A DNA stretch of 64,000 nucleotides, taken from Symmetrospora coprosmae. Its lineage: Eukaryota; Basidiomycota; Cystobasidiomycetes; Symmetrosporaceae. The stretch is from positions 62,001 to 126,000 of the forward strand of contig VUYT01000039.1 in NCBI GenBank assembly GCA_008802785.1, in the 5' to 3' direction. Shown here piece after piece: positions 12,274 to 25,082 of this stretch. Made by a program: the position numbers and the translations under genes. A model generated the notes under the pieces. It searched no databases, was not told the DNA's origin, and saw nothing but the letters and a program-made list of their open reading frames with translations. The stretch's first letter is position 1. Each line of letters starts with the position of its first letter.

Positions 12274-13297
12274 CTTGGAGGAGGAATGGTGCTGGCGTAG
12301 AGGCGTGCTGTCAGAGGATGGGGGAGGAGGATGGGATGAGGCAGAGCCACAGCAGAGGCTGAGATGGAGGACCGCAACTTTGCCAGACTCTGACCGACGA
12401 AGCCACGACAAATGCATACATATATACAGTGCAGATCGGAGTTGCGCAGCAGACCGTACAGCGTGTCAAGCAGAGAGCGGAGCGAAGGACAGGCTCCAGT
12501 GTTGCCTCGACGCGCCATTCGCTTCCCTGGGTCAGCAGCTGGAGCTCGGAGATGCGCCTCTCATGGCTGGCCATGGGATCGTTAGACAGCCACACGCGCT
12601 TGCAGAGCCCAATCCTGCAGTAGCACCAGTCATACGCTCGCCTCTCGACCTGACAGTGACCAAAGGCGTCGGTCGCTGTTGCTGCAATGCATCCGCTGCC
12701 TGGTCCGCTCAGGCTCAGCGCTCAGCTCTCACCTCCCGGCTTCAGCAGCAGGCTAGAAGCTAGCACACTCCTTCGCGCGGCAACGAACGGATGGTGTATA
12801 TGCAGTTGCTTCGGTGTGATGTGCTCGGACCGTATCTTCAGCCTCATGCGTTGACCACGGAGACACCTCACTGGCAGATCGCAGAAGCTCTGGTGGTCGC
12901 CTACAGATCCCCGTCACCCTAGCCGTGCAGCGACGAGGGCCAGGGAAGGCACAAGTGCAGGCGGTATATCGTGTATGGGTACAACAATCATGGTCCATGT
13001 GGCTCTGCCTGCAGCGAGCAGCCTTGATCTGGATATCGATGCTTCCAATCCCCTGAATGAGCGGATCTAGCGAGCGGACTTCCGCGTCCGATACGTCCGA
13101 AGGGGAACTGAGCTCGCGACCGAGACCGGGCCGGCTTACTTATGAGGCTCTGCAACTCCTGGCTTCTTCAGCACTCCCACTGATATATATCTTCCTCTCT
13201 GCCCTTCATCTTGCCCCTCCTCTTCTCCACTCTGCACTCACATCCACCGCATCCTCGCCTCTCCTGTCAAAGCCCACCTCACGTGCCTAATTTAGCG
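12274..13297. other. Long divergent promoter region
   Basis: A 1-kb interval separates THP3 (minus) from the 7-TM gene (plus). No exon was recognised. A TATA-like element at 13184 lies about 110 bp before the plus-strand ATG. Confidence 0.5.
13184..13190 (+). promoter_or_regulatory. TATA-like element
   Basis: The sequence TATATAT, in the context ACTGATATATATCTTCC, lies about 108 bp upstream of the ATG at 13298 and is followed by a pyrimidine-rich stretch, as often seen before fungal transcription starts. The assignment is by position and sequence only. Confidence 0.4.
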
Positions 13298-14487
13298 ATG
13301 CCCGCACCCAGCCCATTCGACCTCGTCGCAGCGGGACGCATACACATTGCAGGCGGTCTGCCTTCGACCATCCCGGATGTCCCCATCTGTGCAGTCTTTC
13401 TGGCTTTCTACGTCGCGGGTGCAGCTGGAAATGTCACCATGTTTATCCGCTATGGCAAGCGTCTGAGGTTAGTCTCTCCTGCTCAAGGCAGAGACGCGGA
13501 CGAACACATACTGACGGCGCAGACTACGCTGCTCTGACTTGGCAATAGATGGCAGATGGCCCTCTTCGGGTACTGCATGTCGCGCATAACAACAATGGCC
13601 ACGCGGATAGCATGGAGCCAGCACATCAACAACTCCGGCCTCGCCATCGCCAGCCAGGTCTTCCTCAACGCCGGTGTTCTCCTCATCTTCCTCGTCAACC
13701 TCATGATGTCCAAGAAGCTCATCTTCCGGACGCACTACGAGTATTTCCAGGCAAACTCAGCAAAGAAGGTGGTAGTCAAGAAGGCATTTGCGGCTGCTGG
13801 CTTCCTGCTGCTCCCGTTCCTGGCTCTGAGTGGGTGCAAGCAACACTAGATCAGTTCTCCGTACACGGGACGGCTGCGCTGACTCCTCCTTTACCGCACT
13901 GCAGCCATCACTGGTGCCATTCAGGGCTTCCTCACTAGCGACCTCGACATTCAGCACAAGGACACAATCCTAAAGCGAGTAGGAGTCGTCGCATTCTTCA
14001 TCTACTGCACTCTCCCCTTCTTCCTGGTTGCCTTCAACGCCGTCTGGCGCTTGCGGGCGGGAGAGCCCTCTGAAGCACCAGAGAAAGTGGCCAGCCCGGG
14101 CATTGGCATCAAGTCATGGCAGAGCAATCGGACCGTCTGGAAGAACTCGGCCATCATCCTGCTCGTGGCGTCCCTGGTGACGTTTGAATATGTGAGTGCG
14201 GTCGCGAGGAATACGACGCAGCGAGCGAGACAGGCTGACCCGCCCGTGGGCGCATCTTGCAGGGCATCAAACTGGCACAAGGCTTTGGGGATGCTACCTT
14301 GGACAAGTGGTACTACGGCAAGGGCGCCTTTTACGCTACTAGCCTTCTCCCAGAGACACTGGCAATGTTCACCCTGCTACTGTCGAACATGCCCAAACGC
14401 TACGCAGGGCTGGCACTCATGCCATTAGAGAACAAGTTGGAGGACCGCTTGGAGGTTGAGGCTTCGGAGAAGGGGCACAGCTTCTAG
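13298..14487 (+). CDS. Seven-TM membrane protein, DUF3112-like
   Basis: Exons 13298-13467, 13549-13829, 13905-14191 and 14263-14487 join in frame to give 320 residues. The sequence pattern fits the fungal DUF3112 group, sometimes annotated as GPCR-like: DVPICAVFLAFYVAGAAGN followed by MFIRYGKRLRWQMALFGYCM, SRITTMATRIAWSQ, then NNSGLAIASQVFLNAGVLLI and FLVNLMMSKKLIFRTHYEYF. Seven hydrophobic helices are visible, the last in LLPETLAMFTLLLSN, and the tail is polar and acidic. No catalytic motif is present. The ligand and role are unknown; receptor function is only suggested by topology. The gene has a TATA-like element upstream and GPI18 follows 128 bp downstream on the same strand. Confidence 0.8.
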
Positions 14488-14615
14488 CAGATCTAGGTGG
14501 ACCCGTTTCTCTCTATCATCCAGGTCGTCCGTCAGCGTGTAGAAGTCGCCTGTTCGTTGTTCATGTAGCTCGAGTGCCGCTAACCAAAGCAGCCTGTCTG
14601 CCTTCCAATCAATCG

Positions 14616-16144
14616 ATGCTCTCCCCGGACGAGAAGCGCATTCTGCGCTGGTCGCTTACGACTCGGATTTGCACTGTCCTCCTAGCAATCCTATCGAGCG
14701 TGCTGGTCGCGCCCTTCGACGAATCCGGTCGTATCGCGCTTCGCCTCGGACATCCGCCGGACGTCGGATACCTCAAGCACGATGACACTGCCGCGCTAGG
14801 CTCGACAGGCGCATCGCTGCTCGATCGACTTGCGCTGCCATTCACGCAATGGGATACAGTCCACTTCCTCGCCATCGCCAAGGACGGGTATCGCACCGAG
14901 CAGCAGTTTGCGTTTGCGCCGGGCGTCCCCAGCCTGCTGCGACTTGCCGGCGGCATAGCACTCCCAGGTCTGCAGAGCTCGACCAGCTTCGATGCGCGAG
15001 TCGCCGTGATCATCGTCGGCGCATTGGCATTCTCCGCGAGCGTCGTCGCGCCGCTGATGCTCTTCCGGTGCGTTCCTGATGGGTACATGCCTCGCAGGAA
15101 TATCGTAGCTGAGTACACGCGCGGGCATGACGTGTCCCCAGACTCACGCTCGCACTTCTCGGAAAGGACCAGACCGCCTTTGCACGGACAGCCTCGCTCC
15201 TCTACTGCCTGCACCCTGCGCCCGCCATCTCGTCCGTCCCCTACACCGAGCCTTTCTTCGCGCTCTTCACCCTGCTCGGAATGCTATCTGCGGTACAGAG
15301 ACGCTACCTCTTGTCATCCGTCACATTCTCGATTGCGACATGCTTTCGTGCAACCGGAGTGTTCAATGCTGGCTTCCTCGTCTGGTATCTGCTTTGGCGG
15401 AGGAACATCCGTCAGCCCATCGGAGTAAGCATACATGGCCTGCGATGTTCGCGCTTCTCTGGTCCTGTACTGATCCAAGGCTCACTTCAGGCTGCACTGG
15501 CAGTCGTGAAAGCCAGCTTCCTGGCCTGCATAGTAGCTGCGCCCTTCCTCGCGCAGCAACGCTATGCGTACTCTGCCTTCTGCGGTGACGTCTCACCACG
15601 ACCCTGGTGTGCTGCAAGAGTCCCTCTCATCTACAGCTTTGTTCAGGATCACTACTGGTGAGCGCCCTTTTTCCCTGATGATCCAGTCAGTCACACTCAC
15701 GTCATGTTTTCTCATCTCAGGAATGTCGGCTTCCTCCGATATTTTACAGTCCAGCAATTACCCAATTTCCTCCTCGCATCGCCTATTCTGGTTCTGGCCT
15801 TCTCCGCCAGCTGGAGCCACTACTCGTACGACTGGGCACGAACCCTTCGGCTGACCGTGCCTTTTGCGCGACGGATACATCCTGAGAGTGCAAGCCACGA
15901 AGCGATCTTCAGTCCGTCTCTACTACCGTTCTTCCACCTCCATACGCTGCTCTCGCTTCTGCTCTTCTTCACAAGCCACGTCCAAATCGCCCTTCGGCAG
16001 GCATGCACCAACCCCGTTCTGTTCTGGTACGCTGCCCATCTATACCAGCGCCGAGCCAGCTCTGGCAGGATGTGGGTACACTACTGCGTCATCTGGGGCG
16101 CCCTGTCGACGGTGCTGTGGACGGCATTTTATCCTCCTGCCTGA
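14616..16144 (+). CDS. GPI18: GPI mannosyltransferase 2
   Basis: This ER membrane enzyme (PIG-V in animals) adds the second mannose to the GPI anchor precursor from dolichol-phosphate-mannose. Exons 14616-15067, 15142-15424, 15491-15657 and 15721-16144 give 441 residues. The family signature QWDTVHFLAIAKDGY in the first lumenal loop carries the essential Trp-Asp, followed by EQQFAFAPGVPSLLR. Later blocks are LLYCLHPAPAISSVPYTEP and FFALFTLLGMLSAVQRRYLL, SIATCFRATGVFNAGF, YSFVQDHYWNVGFLRYF (hallmark WNVGFLRYY) and QLPNFLLASPILVL. About eight membrane segments are visible. The start is the first ATG in the frame and fits the family N-terminus. Confidence 0.95.
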
Positions 16145-16316
16145 TTGGCCAAACAGTACCGCCAAATCCGGCACCGTGCCGATGCTTGGAAGTTTGCATG
16201 GGCCGTGTCTTCATGGTGCCCCTCGAGCGATCACAGCAGCTTGCTCTCCTACTAAGTCACACGACAAAGCTTCAAGCCCAGATACTCTCTCGAAGACGTC
16301 ATCTGCGCTGTCTGGC

Positions 16317-17210
16317 ATGTGTGACAAGCCTATAGAAATCGAGGTGCTCAATGACATCTCAGGTGGGTCTGCTTATCGCGCTGATTCGGCTCGCCTGCCG
16401 ACTAAAGTGCCTTTGATGACATTCCCAGATGCGGATGCCGACTACATAGCTACATGGATGGCCGAAGCGTTCTACCAAAAGGACGCTCTTGCAGTGCACA
16501 CCACCGGCAGAACTGTAAGCTCGATCGGTCAGGCTTGCTTCGGTAGTGTCTTGCACTGGCACTGAGAAGTGTACCGTAGTACGAAGAAGATCCCGAGGCG
16601 CACCGGCTCCTCTTCAGAGGCCACATAGACCGTGCGAGTGTCTGCGGCGAGATCCTCACAACGAAAGACCGCAATGCATTCCGGATCGTATTCCGGCCCG
16701 GTCAAGTGGACAAAATTTACGACTTCGACTGGCGGAGTGGCAAAGATGAAGCTTGGGATGAGCTAGCTGCAAGGACTGGCGGGTACGATGCTTGGCGGGA
16801 CCGCGACTTCGAGGTGCGAGGCGAGGTCGAGATCGCTTTGTCACCAGGGGCTCGACCCGGCCGCTGACGATGGACGAGCCTTATAGGACGAGCAAGTCTG
16901 TCGACGCGCCTACCAACAGCTGTATGGCGATGCCATCATCGACACTTTCAGGACCTTCACTTTCGGCGTAAAGCCGGGTCATCAAGGCCGCGGTATCGGC
17001 AGAGCCATGCATGAACACACGGTCAATCGAGCTCGTAAAGCTGGAGTCAAATTCGTCTTCTTCTCCAACCTCACGAACGTGCCCTTGTACGAGCACCTTG
17101 GCTGCAAGGTCGTCAAGACCGTCATTGCTGCCGGAGAGGCCGAGAGGCTCAAAGGCTACCCGGAAGGAAGCGAAGGGCTGGCAGTCCTTGGAGCTGCCGA
17201 CGGATTGTAA
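16317..17210 (+). CDS. GNAT-family N-acetyltransferase, copy 1
   Basis: Exons 16317-16362, 16429-16514, 16580-16813 and 16887-17210 (46, 86, 234 and 324 nt) encode 229 residues. The N-terminal DADADYIATWMAEAFYQ and the acetyl-CoA-binding motif A (TFGVKPGHQGRGIGRAMHEH, with the Q-G-x-G-x-G/A loop) identify a GNAT acetyltransferase; FFSNLTNVPLYEHLGCKVV matches the usual C-terminal strand and helix. Substrate cannot be predicted from the sequence. The next gene is a tandem paralogue with identical exon lengths. The 5' region is short, about 170 bp from GPI18, so a read-through transcript is possible. Family call sure, role unknown. Confidence 0.88.
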
Positions 17211-17440
17211 GAGCTCACAAGTTCCAGTAGGATGTTGTGGAACACGTGTGAAAAATGGTGACCGTCAGAAGCGGCCAAACGTTATCTCCGTGTGACGGCG
17301 ACTCCTGACTGACCCCTTTGACTGACGCCGCTCTTTGTCATGGTGCTGCATCGAAGTGGCAGCTCCTTTCTTGACTCTCTACCACTCACCGTTTTTGAAG
17401 ATCAGTTCACCTCAAACCATCCCACCACAAATCCAGCAGC

Positions 17441-18324
17441 ATGAGTGCCCCATCTCCCGAGGTTCAGGTGCTTAAGGATGTTTCTGGTAGGTCCGCTTGC
17501 TCGATTGCACCCTCGATGCCCGTCGCTCAACACACTCTCCGATAGATCACGATGCCGACTATATCTCAAACTGGCTCGCTGAAGCGTTCCATGAAAGAGA
17601 CATGGGTCCCGTGCTCTTTACGGGTTTGACCGTGCGTGCACATTCTGCTCTAGTCCGGGGCATCGGAACTGAGCACTACATGCGACGCAGTACGAGGAGG
17701 ACGCAGAGGCGCACCGCATGTTCTTCCGTGCCGTCATTGACCGGGGTAGCGTGTGCGGCCAGGTCGTGACGACGGTCAACAGGGACGGCTTTCGAGTCCA
17801 GTTCGCACCAGGCGATGTCAATCGCGTCTTTGACTTTGATTACCGAAGCGGCAAGGACGATGCGTGGGACAAGCTCGCACAGAAATTGGGTGGTATCGAG
17901 ACCTGGAAAGCGCTGGCAAAGCCCGTATGTCCCGCCTGTCCTTATTCCCTATACCTGCCGGGTCAGCCCTAGCTTGACGTCCCTTTGCGTCTTCTCGCAG
18001 ACCCTGGACGCGTTTGCCAAGGCGACTGACGAGCTCTACGGAAACCAACAGAACCAATGCTTCCGATCGTTCGCCTTTGGCGTCAAGCCCGGCTGCCAAG
18101 GTCGAGGCATTGGCAAGGCCATCCACAACTACACCGTTCGCGAGGCTCAGAAAGCAGGCGCAAAGTTCTTCTTCACCTGCAATCATGCTAGCGTGCCTCT
18201 GTACGAAGCTCTTGGCTGTACGGCAGTCAAGAGAGGCATCACGGTAGACGGCGCGAAGGCACTCGCAGGCTACCCTGCCGGAAGCGAGGTATGCGCGGTG
18301 ATGGAGGCAGGAGAGCCCGTCTGA
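17441..18324 (+). CDS. GNAT-family N-acetyltransferase, copy 2
   Basis: Exons 17441-17486, 17546-17631, 17691-17924 and 18001-18324 (again 46, 86, 234 and 324 nt) encode 229 residues, the same length as the upstream copy. Matching blocks include DHDADYISNWLAEAFHE, YEEDAEAHRMFFRAVIDR, DFDYRSGKDDAWDKLA and motif A FAFGVKPGCQGRGIGKAIHN. The copies differ in the third exon end and many surface positions, so the duplication is not recent. All three introns sit at the same places and phases. Copy 2 has its own 230-bp upstream region. Substrate is unknown; aminoglycoside-, spermidine- or protein-type GNATs cannot be told apart here. Confidence 0.88.
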
Positions 18325-18446
18325 GGCGTTCGTTGATCAAGTGAACGGCATTGCTGCTGTAGCTCTGAACAAGCGCAGATTTTAGCTGGCAACAACAGAA
18401 CTTCCCTATTGAGCGAGTACTCCCGAATTGCCCAGTTGCCCGATCA

Positions 18447-21400
18447 TCATGCGACTGTCTTCATGTCATTCTCGTCTGCCTCGTCGTCTTTTGCAGCCCT
18501 ACGGCTCGATCTCCTTGTTCCTTCCGAGCCGTTCTGCTTTCCATTGCTCTTCTCGGACGCTTCCTTCGCCTGCTGACTGCGGCTTTTCGCCGTTGGGGCC
18601 GCCGCGCCTCCTGCCTCATCGGACTCCTCTGCACCGTTTCCCGCCTCTGACTGACCTTCTGCATGTCCTTCCTCCAGGTCTGACCCATACTCGTGCGCAT
18701 GCAGCGCCTCCTCGAGCGAGTCGGCATCACTCGTCTCGTCAGCATCCTCATCCTCATCCTCTTCGTCATCGTCGCTGCGCCACTTGTCCGCCTTCGGCTT
18801 TGCCGCCTTCTTTGCAGAGCCATTTGCCTTGGCATTGCCATTCGACGCTTTGCGCGAGGGCTCCTTCTTTGGCTTCGGGCTTGACTTGCGCTTCTTACTC
18901 GCGCCTGATGCAGGCGCAGACGTGGACGATGCAGGCTTGACCTGGCGAACCTTTTTCAGATCTGTCTTGACCGGCTTCCCGACGGCCCCCAACTGTTCGA
19001 TCGTTTCGGGCGAGATGTATGCGGTATTCCGGATCTGCGGGAGGAAAGGCGAGCGTCAAAGGCTGAGTGAGCTATCACTTTCGCAACTGGAGACTAGCTG
19101 GCAGGACAAACCTCCAGCGCTACTTCACGGCTCGGTAAAGGCTTGAAGATGTCGGTAGGCATCTTCAAGGTCGTTGGGTGGCTTGTCAGGGTCCAGCCGT
19201 TGAGTTCCGCCCGAGCGCGAACGACATGCTGTGCGAGCTCGGAGAGTACGTAAAGGTTCTGACTGTGGCCCGAGGATGTGGCATCTCGGACCATCTTGAG
19301 CTTTTGAATCAAATAATGCACGAGGGAGACGTTTTCTTTTGTGATGATGCAGTCGGCGAAGAATTCGATGTACCTGGAGATAGCCGTAACGTGAGCACGG
19401 TCCCCTAGCATAGGGAACGGCCGCATCATGAGTACGGTTTTCCATAATGGAAACCACTTACTTCGCTGAAACCTTGAGATCATCTGCGTCCTGTCCAAAG
19501 TCTGGATGATGCGCCAGAAGATGGAGCAGCCGAACAATGAGGAAGTCGAAATCATGCACCCGTTGCTCTGTGAGAATCATAGCGGCAGTGCTACCTGTCA
19601 GCCCTGCACGTGCGAGCAGAGTCGCGGAGAGAGAAGTTGAGAGACAGACGCACCAGGCGAAGCAGCGTGATACCTGTCCGTGACGCATTTCCGCGCCATC
19701 ATCAGATTCTCCGGGTCCGGATCGTGTGCAGTGATGAACAGCAGCGTGGTGAATTTGTAGCTGGGCAAGCGTCTCGCGTGGATGTACGCCACGAGCTTCC
19801 TGGTGAGAAGGCCGCGCACCTGGAAGGTCGCGTCTTGCAGGACCCACGCCAACTGCTCCAGCTGCTTGAGCACCTGCGCTTCATAGCGCACCGCCTGACC
19901 GAGCTTGAGCAGCGACACTGCAGCCTGCAGGCGCAGTCGACCGGCAAGACCCGGGCCAGACTTGAAGTTGCGAGGATGTCCATTGCTCGCGAGGATGGCC
20001 TCGAGTACGCGGAAGAATGACGCGCTCTTGGTGAACTCGGCATTCTCGGCCTGGCTCAGGACATAGTTGGTGAGCACCTTGAGCGCGAGAATGCACGCCT
20101 GGTGCTCTGGCAGGAAGTCCTCGTCGGTACACCAGTCGTCGAACACGCCGTTGCCCAGTTCTGGCTTGACATCGAGCTCCATGGACTGGATGACGAATCA
20201 GCAGTCAGGAAGACAGTAGCACCGGCATTCCGAATGGTGCCGCTTACATCATCTGCCTCTGCTTTCCGCTGAGTCACGCCCTTCTTTCCGCTGAGCTGGC
20301 TCAGCAAGACTGAAAAGAGCCCGTTCTCCTTGGCAGCGAATGCCTCATGGCTGTACTTGGCCAGCCTCTTCAATGCATTGAGGTGAGATAGCAATCTGCT
20401 ACCGGACGACGCCGGCAGTGTGTCCGCAAGTTCCTGATCAAGGACAGGGAAAAGCACAATCAGTCTCCGCAGGGCTGTCTTGCTGCCCCCGCGAGTATAT
20501 AGTGCGCACCTTGACCAGCTCGAGTGTCTGCTCCTGATTCTCGGGCACTCTCGCAATGAACGTCGCAGCATGTTTGGCCTGGCTTGGCGTCCCATCGAGT
20601 GCGAGCTTGTACGCAGCCTCGAGGACCGTGCTGTCTCGCTGAAAGGCAGATGGGTCTGCCAAGGCGACATTGCCAAAAGCCTGAAGCGCGAGCTGGACGA
20701 GGCGCTCATCCCGCTCCTCCACCAGCGTCTTGGCCAAGTCGGGCAAGTAGCTCTTGTAGAGCTGAGGGCAGTGCTTGGCGATGATCTCAAGCAGGCGGTA
20801 AGCGTTGCGTCCTGTTACCATCGTCTGCTCATCCACCTCGCCACCGTTGCGCTCCTGACTATCGCCGTTCTCTGACGAAGGGGTGGCTTCCCGGCCTCCG
20901 CCGCTGGCTTTCTGGACCTTCTTGACAAGATGCGGGATGCACGACCGGTTGATGATGAGGAAGCCCGAGCGGCGGACAAAAACATTCATGGTCTCTGCGA
21001 TACTCGATGAGGCGGTTTCGATGCGCTTGAGCGCGTCCGCATGGTGCCGAATGATGGTCTTGAGATCGCTCGACGGGTCCATAAGCTTTCTGAGAGACTT
21101 ATATGTCTTGCTGTCGTTGAGCTTGGTTGCAAATTTGTGCAGATCCATCCCGGCACGTGTGGGATCCGCATACTGCATTGCCACGATCCGGCTCACAGCC
21201 TTGAAGCGCGCCGTCTTGCCCTCCTGGTCCGTGTCCATCGTGCCTCCCTGTTGAGTATGGCGAGGACCAAAGGCAAAGGGGACGGCGGAGGATATTGCGT
21301 TAGCCTGCCCGGGAGTCTCGCCTGAAACTCGGTGGACAACGCACGTTATAGTCTTCGCAAGCGTCAATGAAGCGCTCGTAGATGAGCGGCCTCTTCTCCA

Positions 21401-23662
21401 GAAGCCGTGTTGTGCGTATCAAGGCCTTCGTGGCCGTCTCGTCCAGATGCTGCATGACAATAAGCAGTCGGTCGACCCATAGAGGCTCGTCCTCGACTTT
21501 CGCGGGAAGGGGAAGAATGTAGTCGTGTATCGCTTTCTCGCATTCGGTACTGTGCAAGGAAGCAAAGTTAGCGGAATGTGCGCACGCTGTGGGACAGATG
21601 GGCGGGCGTGCGCACTAGACTTCACGGTCGAGAATGAGGCCCGCTTTCAGTATCTCGGTTGGTATCCAGCCGAAGCGCTCGACGGCGGCCTCGTCTCCGT
21701 TGGCGCTGTACGATAGCGAGAGAACGGTGCTGATGATCAGCGCATGTGCATCCTTCGATATGTCCGCGTACGTGCGGTTGACTTACATCGACCCAAATGC
21801 GTGGTTATACAGCCGGGACAGGCTGTGCAGCGCTTCCTTCCGCACAGGGGCCTGCGCAATATTGCAGGAGTGAGCGCGGTCAGCCGTGATGCACAACCGT
21901 GCAGACGAAGGTCCATGTGCTCTCTCACCTTCTTGTCCTGCATGCGCGCAGCAAGTATGAGAAGGAGCTCCTTGTCAAAGCCGTGCAGTGCCATCTCGTA
22001 GTCGGTCTTCTGGAAGAGTGCGCATGTCGTTGCTCTGACCTTCTCGTCCGGATCGACGAGTTTAGCCTTCACGGCCGCGTAGATCTCCAGGCCTAGCTCT
22101 GGGTGGTTGGGGAGGATGTCGCGAAAAGTTTCGAGGACAAGCAGGCGTATGGCCGGGAGCTTGTCCCGCGAGCGCGCGACAAAGTTCCGCCATGCGCTGG
22201 GATACTTCTTGGCCAGGTCGGCGCGGACAGGCTGTATGGCGCCGAGATGCGCCAGCAACGTGCCGACGGTTGGGTTGGCGCTCGTCTTGCCGCTGTGCGC
22301 ATCGCTGAACATCTCGCCCAGCGTGCGGGCCGCAATGGCGCGGATCCCGGCATCCTCGGCGAGCAGCTCTTCCTCGAGCTGCGGGATGACGTTGGCGAGG
22401 ACCGGTGGGCAGAAGCGATTGATCGACTTGATGAGATCGTGCGCGACAATGTAGTCGCTTGACTCTGCCACCGACGTTGCCCCTGCTTTCCCTTTGCCTT
22501 TGTTGCTGCTGGCAGGTTTCTTGTTGCTGCTTGCTGCTTTGCCTTTTGCACCTGCCGCCTTTCGCTTTCGCTTCCTGCTGCCATCTGCCCCATCATCATC
22601 ATCGTCCTCGCTCGGCTCGTCGCTGCTTATCCCTTCGTCCTCCTCATCTTCGCTAGACCCGCCCTCGACGGCATTTGTGATGACCTCGGTGAAGTAGTGC
22701 GCGATATAGCGCTGCAGCTTGTCGCTGGTGGCCGTAAACACATCGACGGCCAGGCTCAGTGCTGTTGGGTTGCCCGTCGTGTTCTTGGGAAGGTACTGCA
22801 CGAGCAGCGTGTCGACCACGCTCTGCGGCACTGTGGCGCTTTCCTCGACAATCTGGCTGAGGATATCGGCGAGGTAGGCAATGACGTTCTTGGGAAGATC
22901 AGGCCTGAAGACGGATGTCAAGCAGATAGTGAGCGGGCGGGGGTTGGCGGCGCGCTGGCGGTTACGAGAGCAGGCAGGAACTCACCTGGCCAGGTCAAAG
23001 AAGACTTTGTACGTCTCCGAGACGAGCTGATCCGCTCCGGGAATATCGCACATGAGCACTGCCGACTTGACGTTGGCCAGAGATTCGAGAAGGTAGAGGT
23101 ATTCCTGGTAGTTAGCGCACGACGGGCCCGTGAGGTTCTTGAGCTGGCGGATGAAGAATTGGAAGACGGTCTACATGCAGAGAGGCATGGGTGGAAGGAA
23201 CGGTGACCTCATGTCAACCATGCTCGACCAGATAAGATGGGCCATGCAACGTCACGCGTCCCATAAGCGGGCTGTTGCTCACGGTAAGTTGGGCCTCGGT
23301 GTAGGGCGCGTCCGGCGCGTACAGGCGCAGCAGATCGGCGATGCAGCATGCTGTGAGTGCTTTTACGCCCTTGTCCTTTGCCTGCAGGAGGGATGGGCTG
23401 ACGAGCTCCTTCTTTACGGCGTCGAGGGAGCTTGTGTCGATGAGGTCCTGGTCGAGCGGGGCGAGCTCCTTGTGGAGGGTCTGCGTGGAGGATGCGGACA
23501 CGGACAAGCAGCATATTAGTGGACAGTCGGTGTGATATGGCATCATCGCCATCCATTGACATGCCACCCCACCTGCAGCCGCTTGAGGAGCTCTCCCGAG
23601 GGCACGCCTTTGGTCAGTGGCTGCTTGAACTTGAGCCTCTGCTGCGTTGGCGGGCGGGGCAT
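18447..23662 (-). CDS. PDS5: Sister chromatid cohesion protein Pds5
   Basis: Pds5 is a HEAT-repeat protein that binds cohesin (Scc1/Wapl/Eco1) and controls maintenance and release of sister cohesion in the nucleus. The ATG at 23662 starts a 90-nt first exon encoding RLKFKQPLTKGVPSGELLKR, the conserved Pds5 N-terminus. Following exons read KELAPLDQDLIDTSSLDAVK, VKALTACCIADLLRLYAPDA, YLYLLESLANVKSAVLMCDI and PKNVIAYLADILSQIVEESA. Later HEAT blocks include IRLLVLETFRDILPNHPELG and HADALKRIETASSSIAETM. The C-terminus is a long basic then acidic tail (KKRKSSPKPKKEP; a DEEDEDEDADE run), usual for fungal Pds5. About a dozen exons; total roughly 1,250 residues, not computed exactly. An acidic insert with KRK runs sits near 22470-22640. 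Confidence 0.95.
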
Positions 23663-25082
23663 ATCGATGGATGGCGGGGCTTTCACTCCAGCCTTCCTTC
23701 CTTCCTTCCTTCCAGGCTTACTCCAGAGCACCTGTCTGTGCTGGGTTCCCCTCTGCTATGCCTGCCGTTGATGGGGAAAGGGAGAGGGTTTGCATCATGG
23801 AGACCTCGACGCGTCTCTGCTTGATCCGACCTCAACGCGCGCTCGTCAATAACAACGGCGGGTCTCCCAATGAGCCTCGTACACACTGACAATGCACTCG
23901 CTCTGCCTCTCTCGCTACAACCGATCGACATATGCACCCCTCCGCATGCACTGAATTTCCCCTTCCACTGACCCCACCCTGCGTCTCGCTGGGTTGGGCT
24001 TGCGGGGCCGAGTCCTCTCCCGCACAACGCCATCATCACTGCATGTCACATCTGCAAATTAGACCAGGAGAATGGCTCATCCAAGCTTGGCGGTCTTTTT
24101 GAGCGTCTCATTACGCATGCTACGTTCACTGGCCCGTGGATCTCCGACAACCTTGCAGCTCCGAACAATCTCACATTGTGAGATTAACGCCTTTCCCTCG
24201 GCCCCCCTCACTCACTCCACATTCCAATGGCTCTCATCAACAAGCATGGAAGCCGCTGACTCGCTCAGTGTCCGAGTCTGGGTCTCTGCCGTATCACCTC
24301 CCTGGCGTATGGCCCCTCTGCTTAGCCACGACTTCGCTGAACGCTGGATTCCTTCGGTCTCGCTCTGCCCTGGGCTGGTCGGGCCCATTACTGACAGACA
24401 CCAAACTGTTGAGCAGCCGGGGCATCGCAAATCGGATATCTCTGCCGGCGGACAACTCGGATGGCGGCCCACGCGATTCCCCTGTGAGCGGACCTCGGCC
24501 CCGATCCGCCAGCTGTTCCGCTGTGCCCCTAGAGTCACGATGCCTTCTCAGTTAGGCAGAGTGTCAGGCACTGTATGCCAAGCTTGTGCGGCTAAAGGAC
24601 TATCTGACTGATACTGTAGCTTGACCAGACGCCTCGGCCTGTCAACCCAGCCCAAGGCAGTCGGTACACAGATGGCCGACGAGGCGATCTGCGGTCGGCG
24701 CCTCCCAGCATGGGCTTTCGTAGAAATGGGGAGCGATGCATCAGGCTCAGAGGGGACGCTGCAAAGATTCAGCATGCGGGATTTGCTGGTGAGGCGGGTG
24801 CAACAAGGCAACCCTTCGCTGCCGGGTTTGCCGATGGGGCAGCAAGGCACACAGCGGCTGTCTTCTGTTCAGATCCGTGCATGTAGTAGACGTCTCCCAG
24901 TGCCATACCACGGGCGTTGATCTGACAAGCATCCTTGCCAGCTTGTCCATCTCTTTGCCACTTCTGGCAGGATGCACGTGAAAGGAGGACTCGGGCTGCA
25001 CTCGGCCCGGGGGTGCAATCACTTCGCTCCTCTTCGCTATACAATCCTCTCTGTGCAGATTCAGAGTGTCGTGCAGCTCACA
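23663..25082. other. Long divergent promoter region
   Basis: A 1.4-kb interval lies between PDS5 (minus) and the ABCD transporter (plus). No exon could be supported; the longer open frames show no hydrophobic or charged pattern. It contains a TTCC tandem run at 23692-23713. Confidence 0.5.
23692..23713 (+). repeat. TTCC microsatellite
   Basis: About five and a half units of a CCTT/TTCC tetranucleotide run, 30 bp upstream of the PDS5 start codon, so probably in its 5' leader or core promoter. On the PDS5 sense strand it reads GGAA. Confidence 0.8.

Noticed and set aside
13549-13938. Plus-strand 129-codon frame overlapping the 7-TM gene
   Set aside because: Shadow frame of the 7-TM gene; His/Gln/Pro-rich translation with no pattern.
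24072-24611. 179-codon open frame between PDS5 and the ABCD gene
   Set aside because: No conserved motif or chaining; composition fits non-coding promoter DNA.
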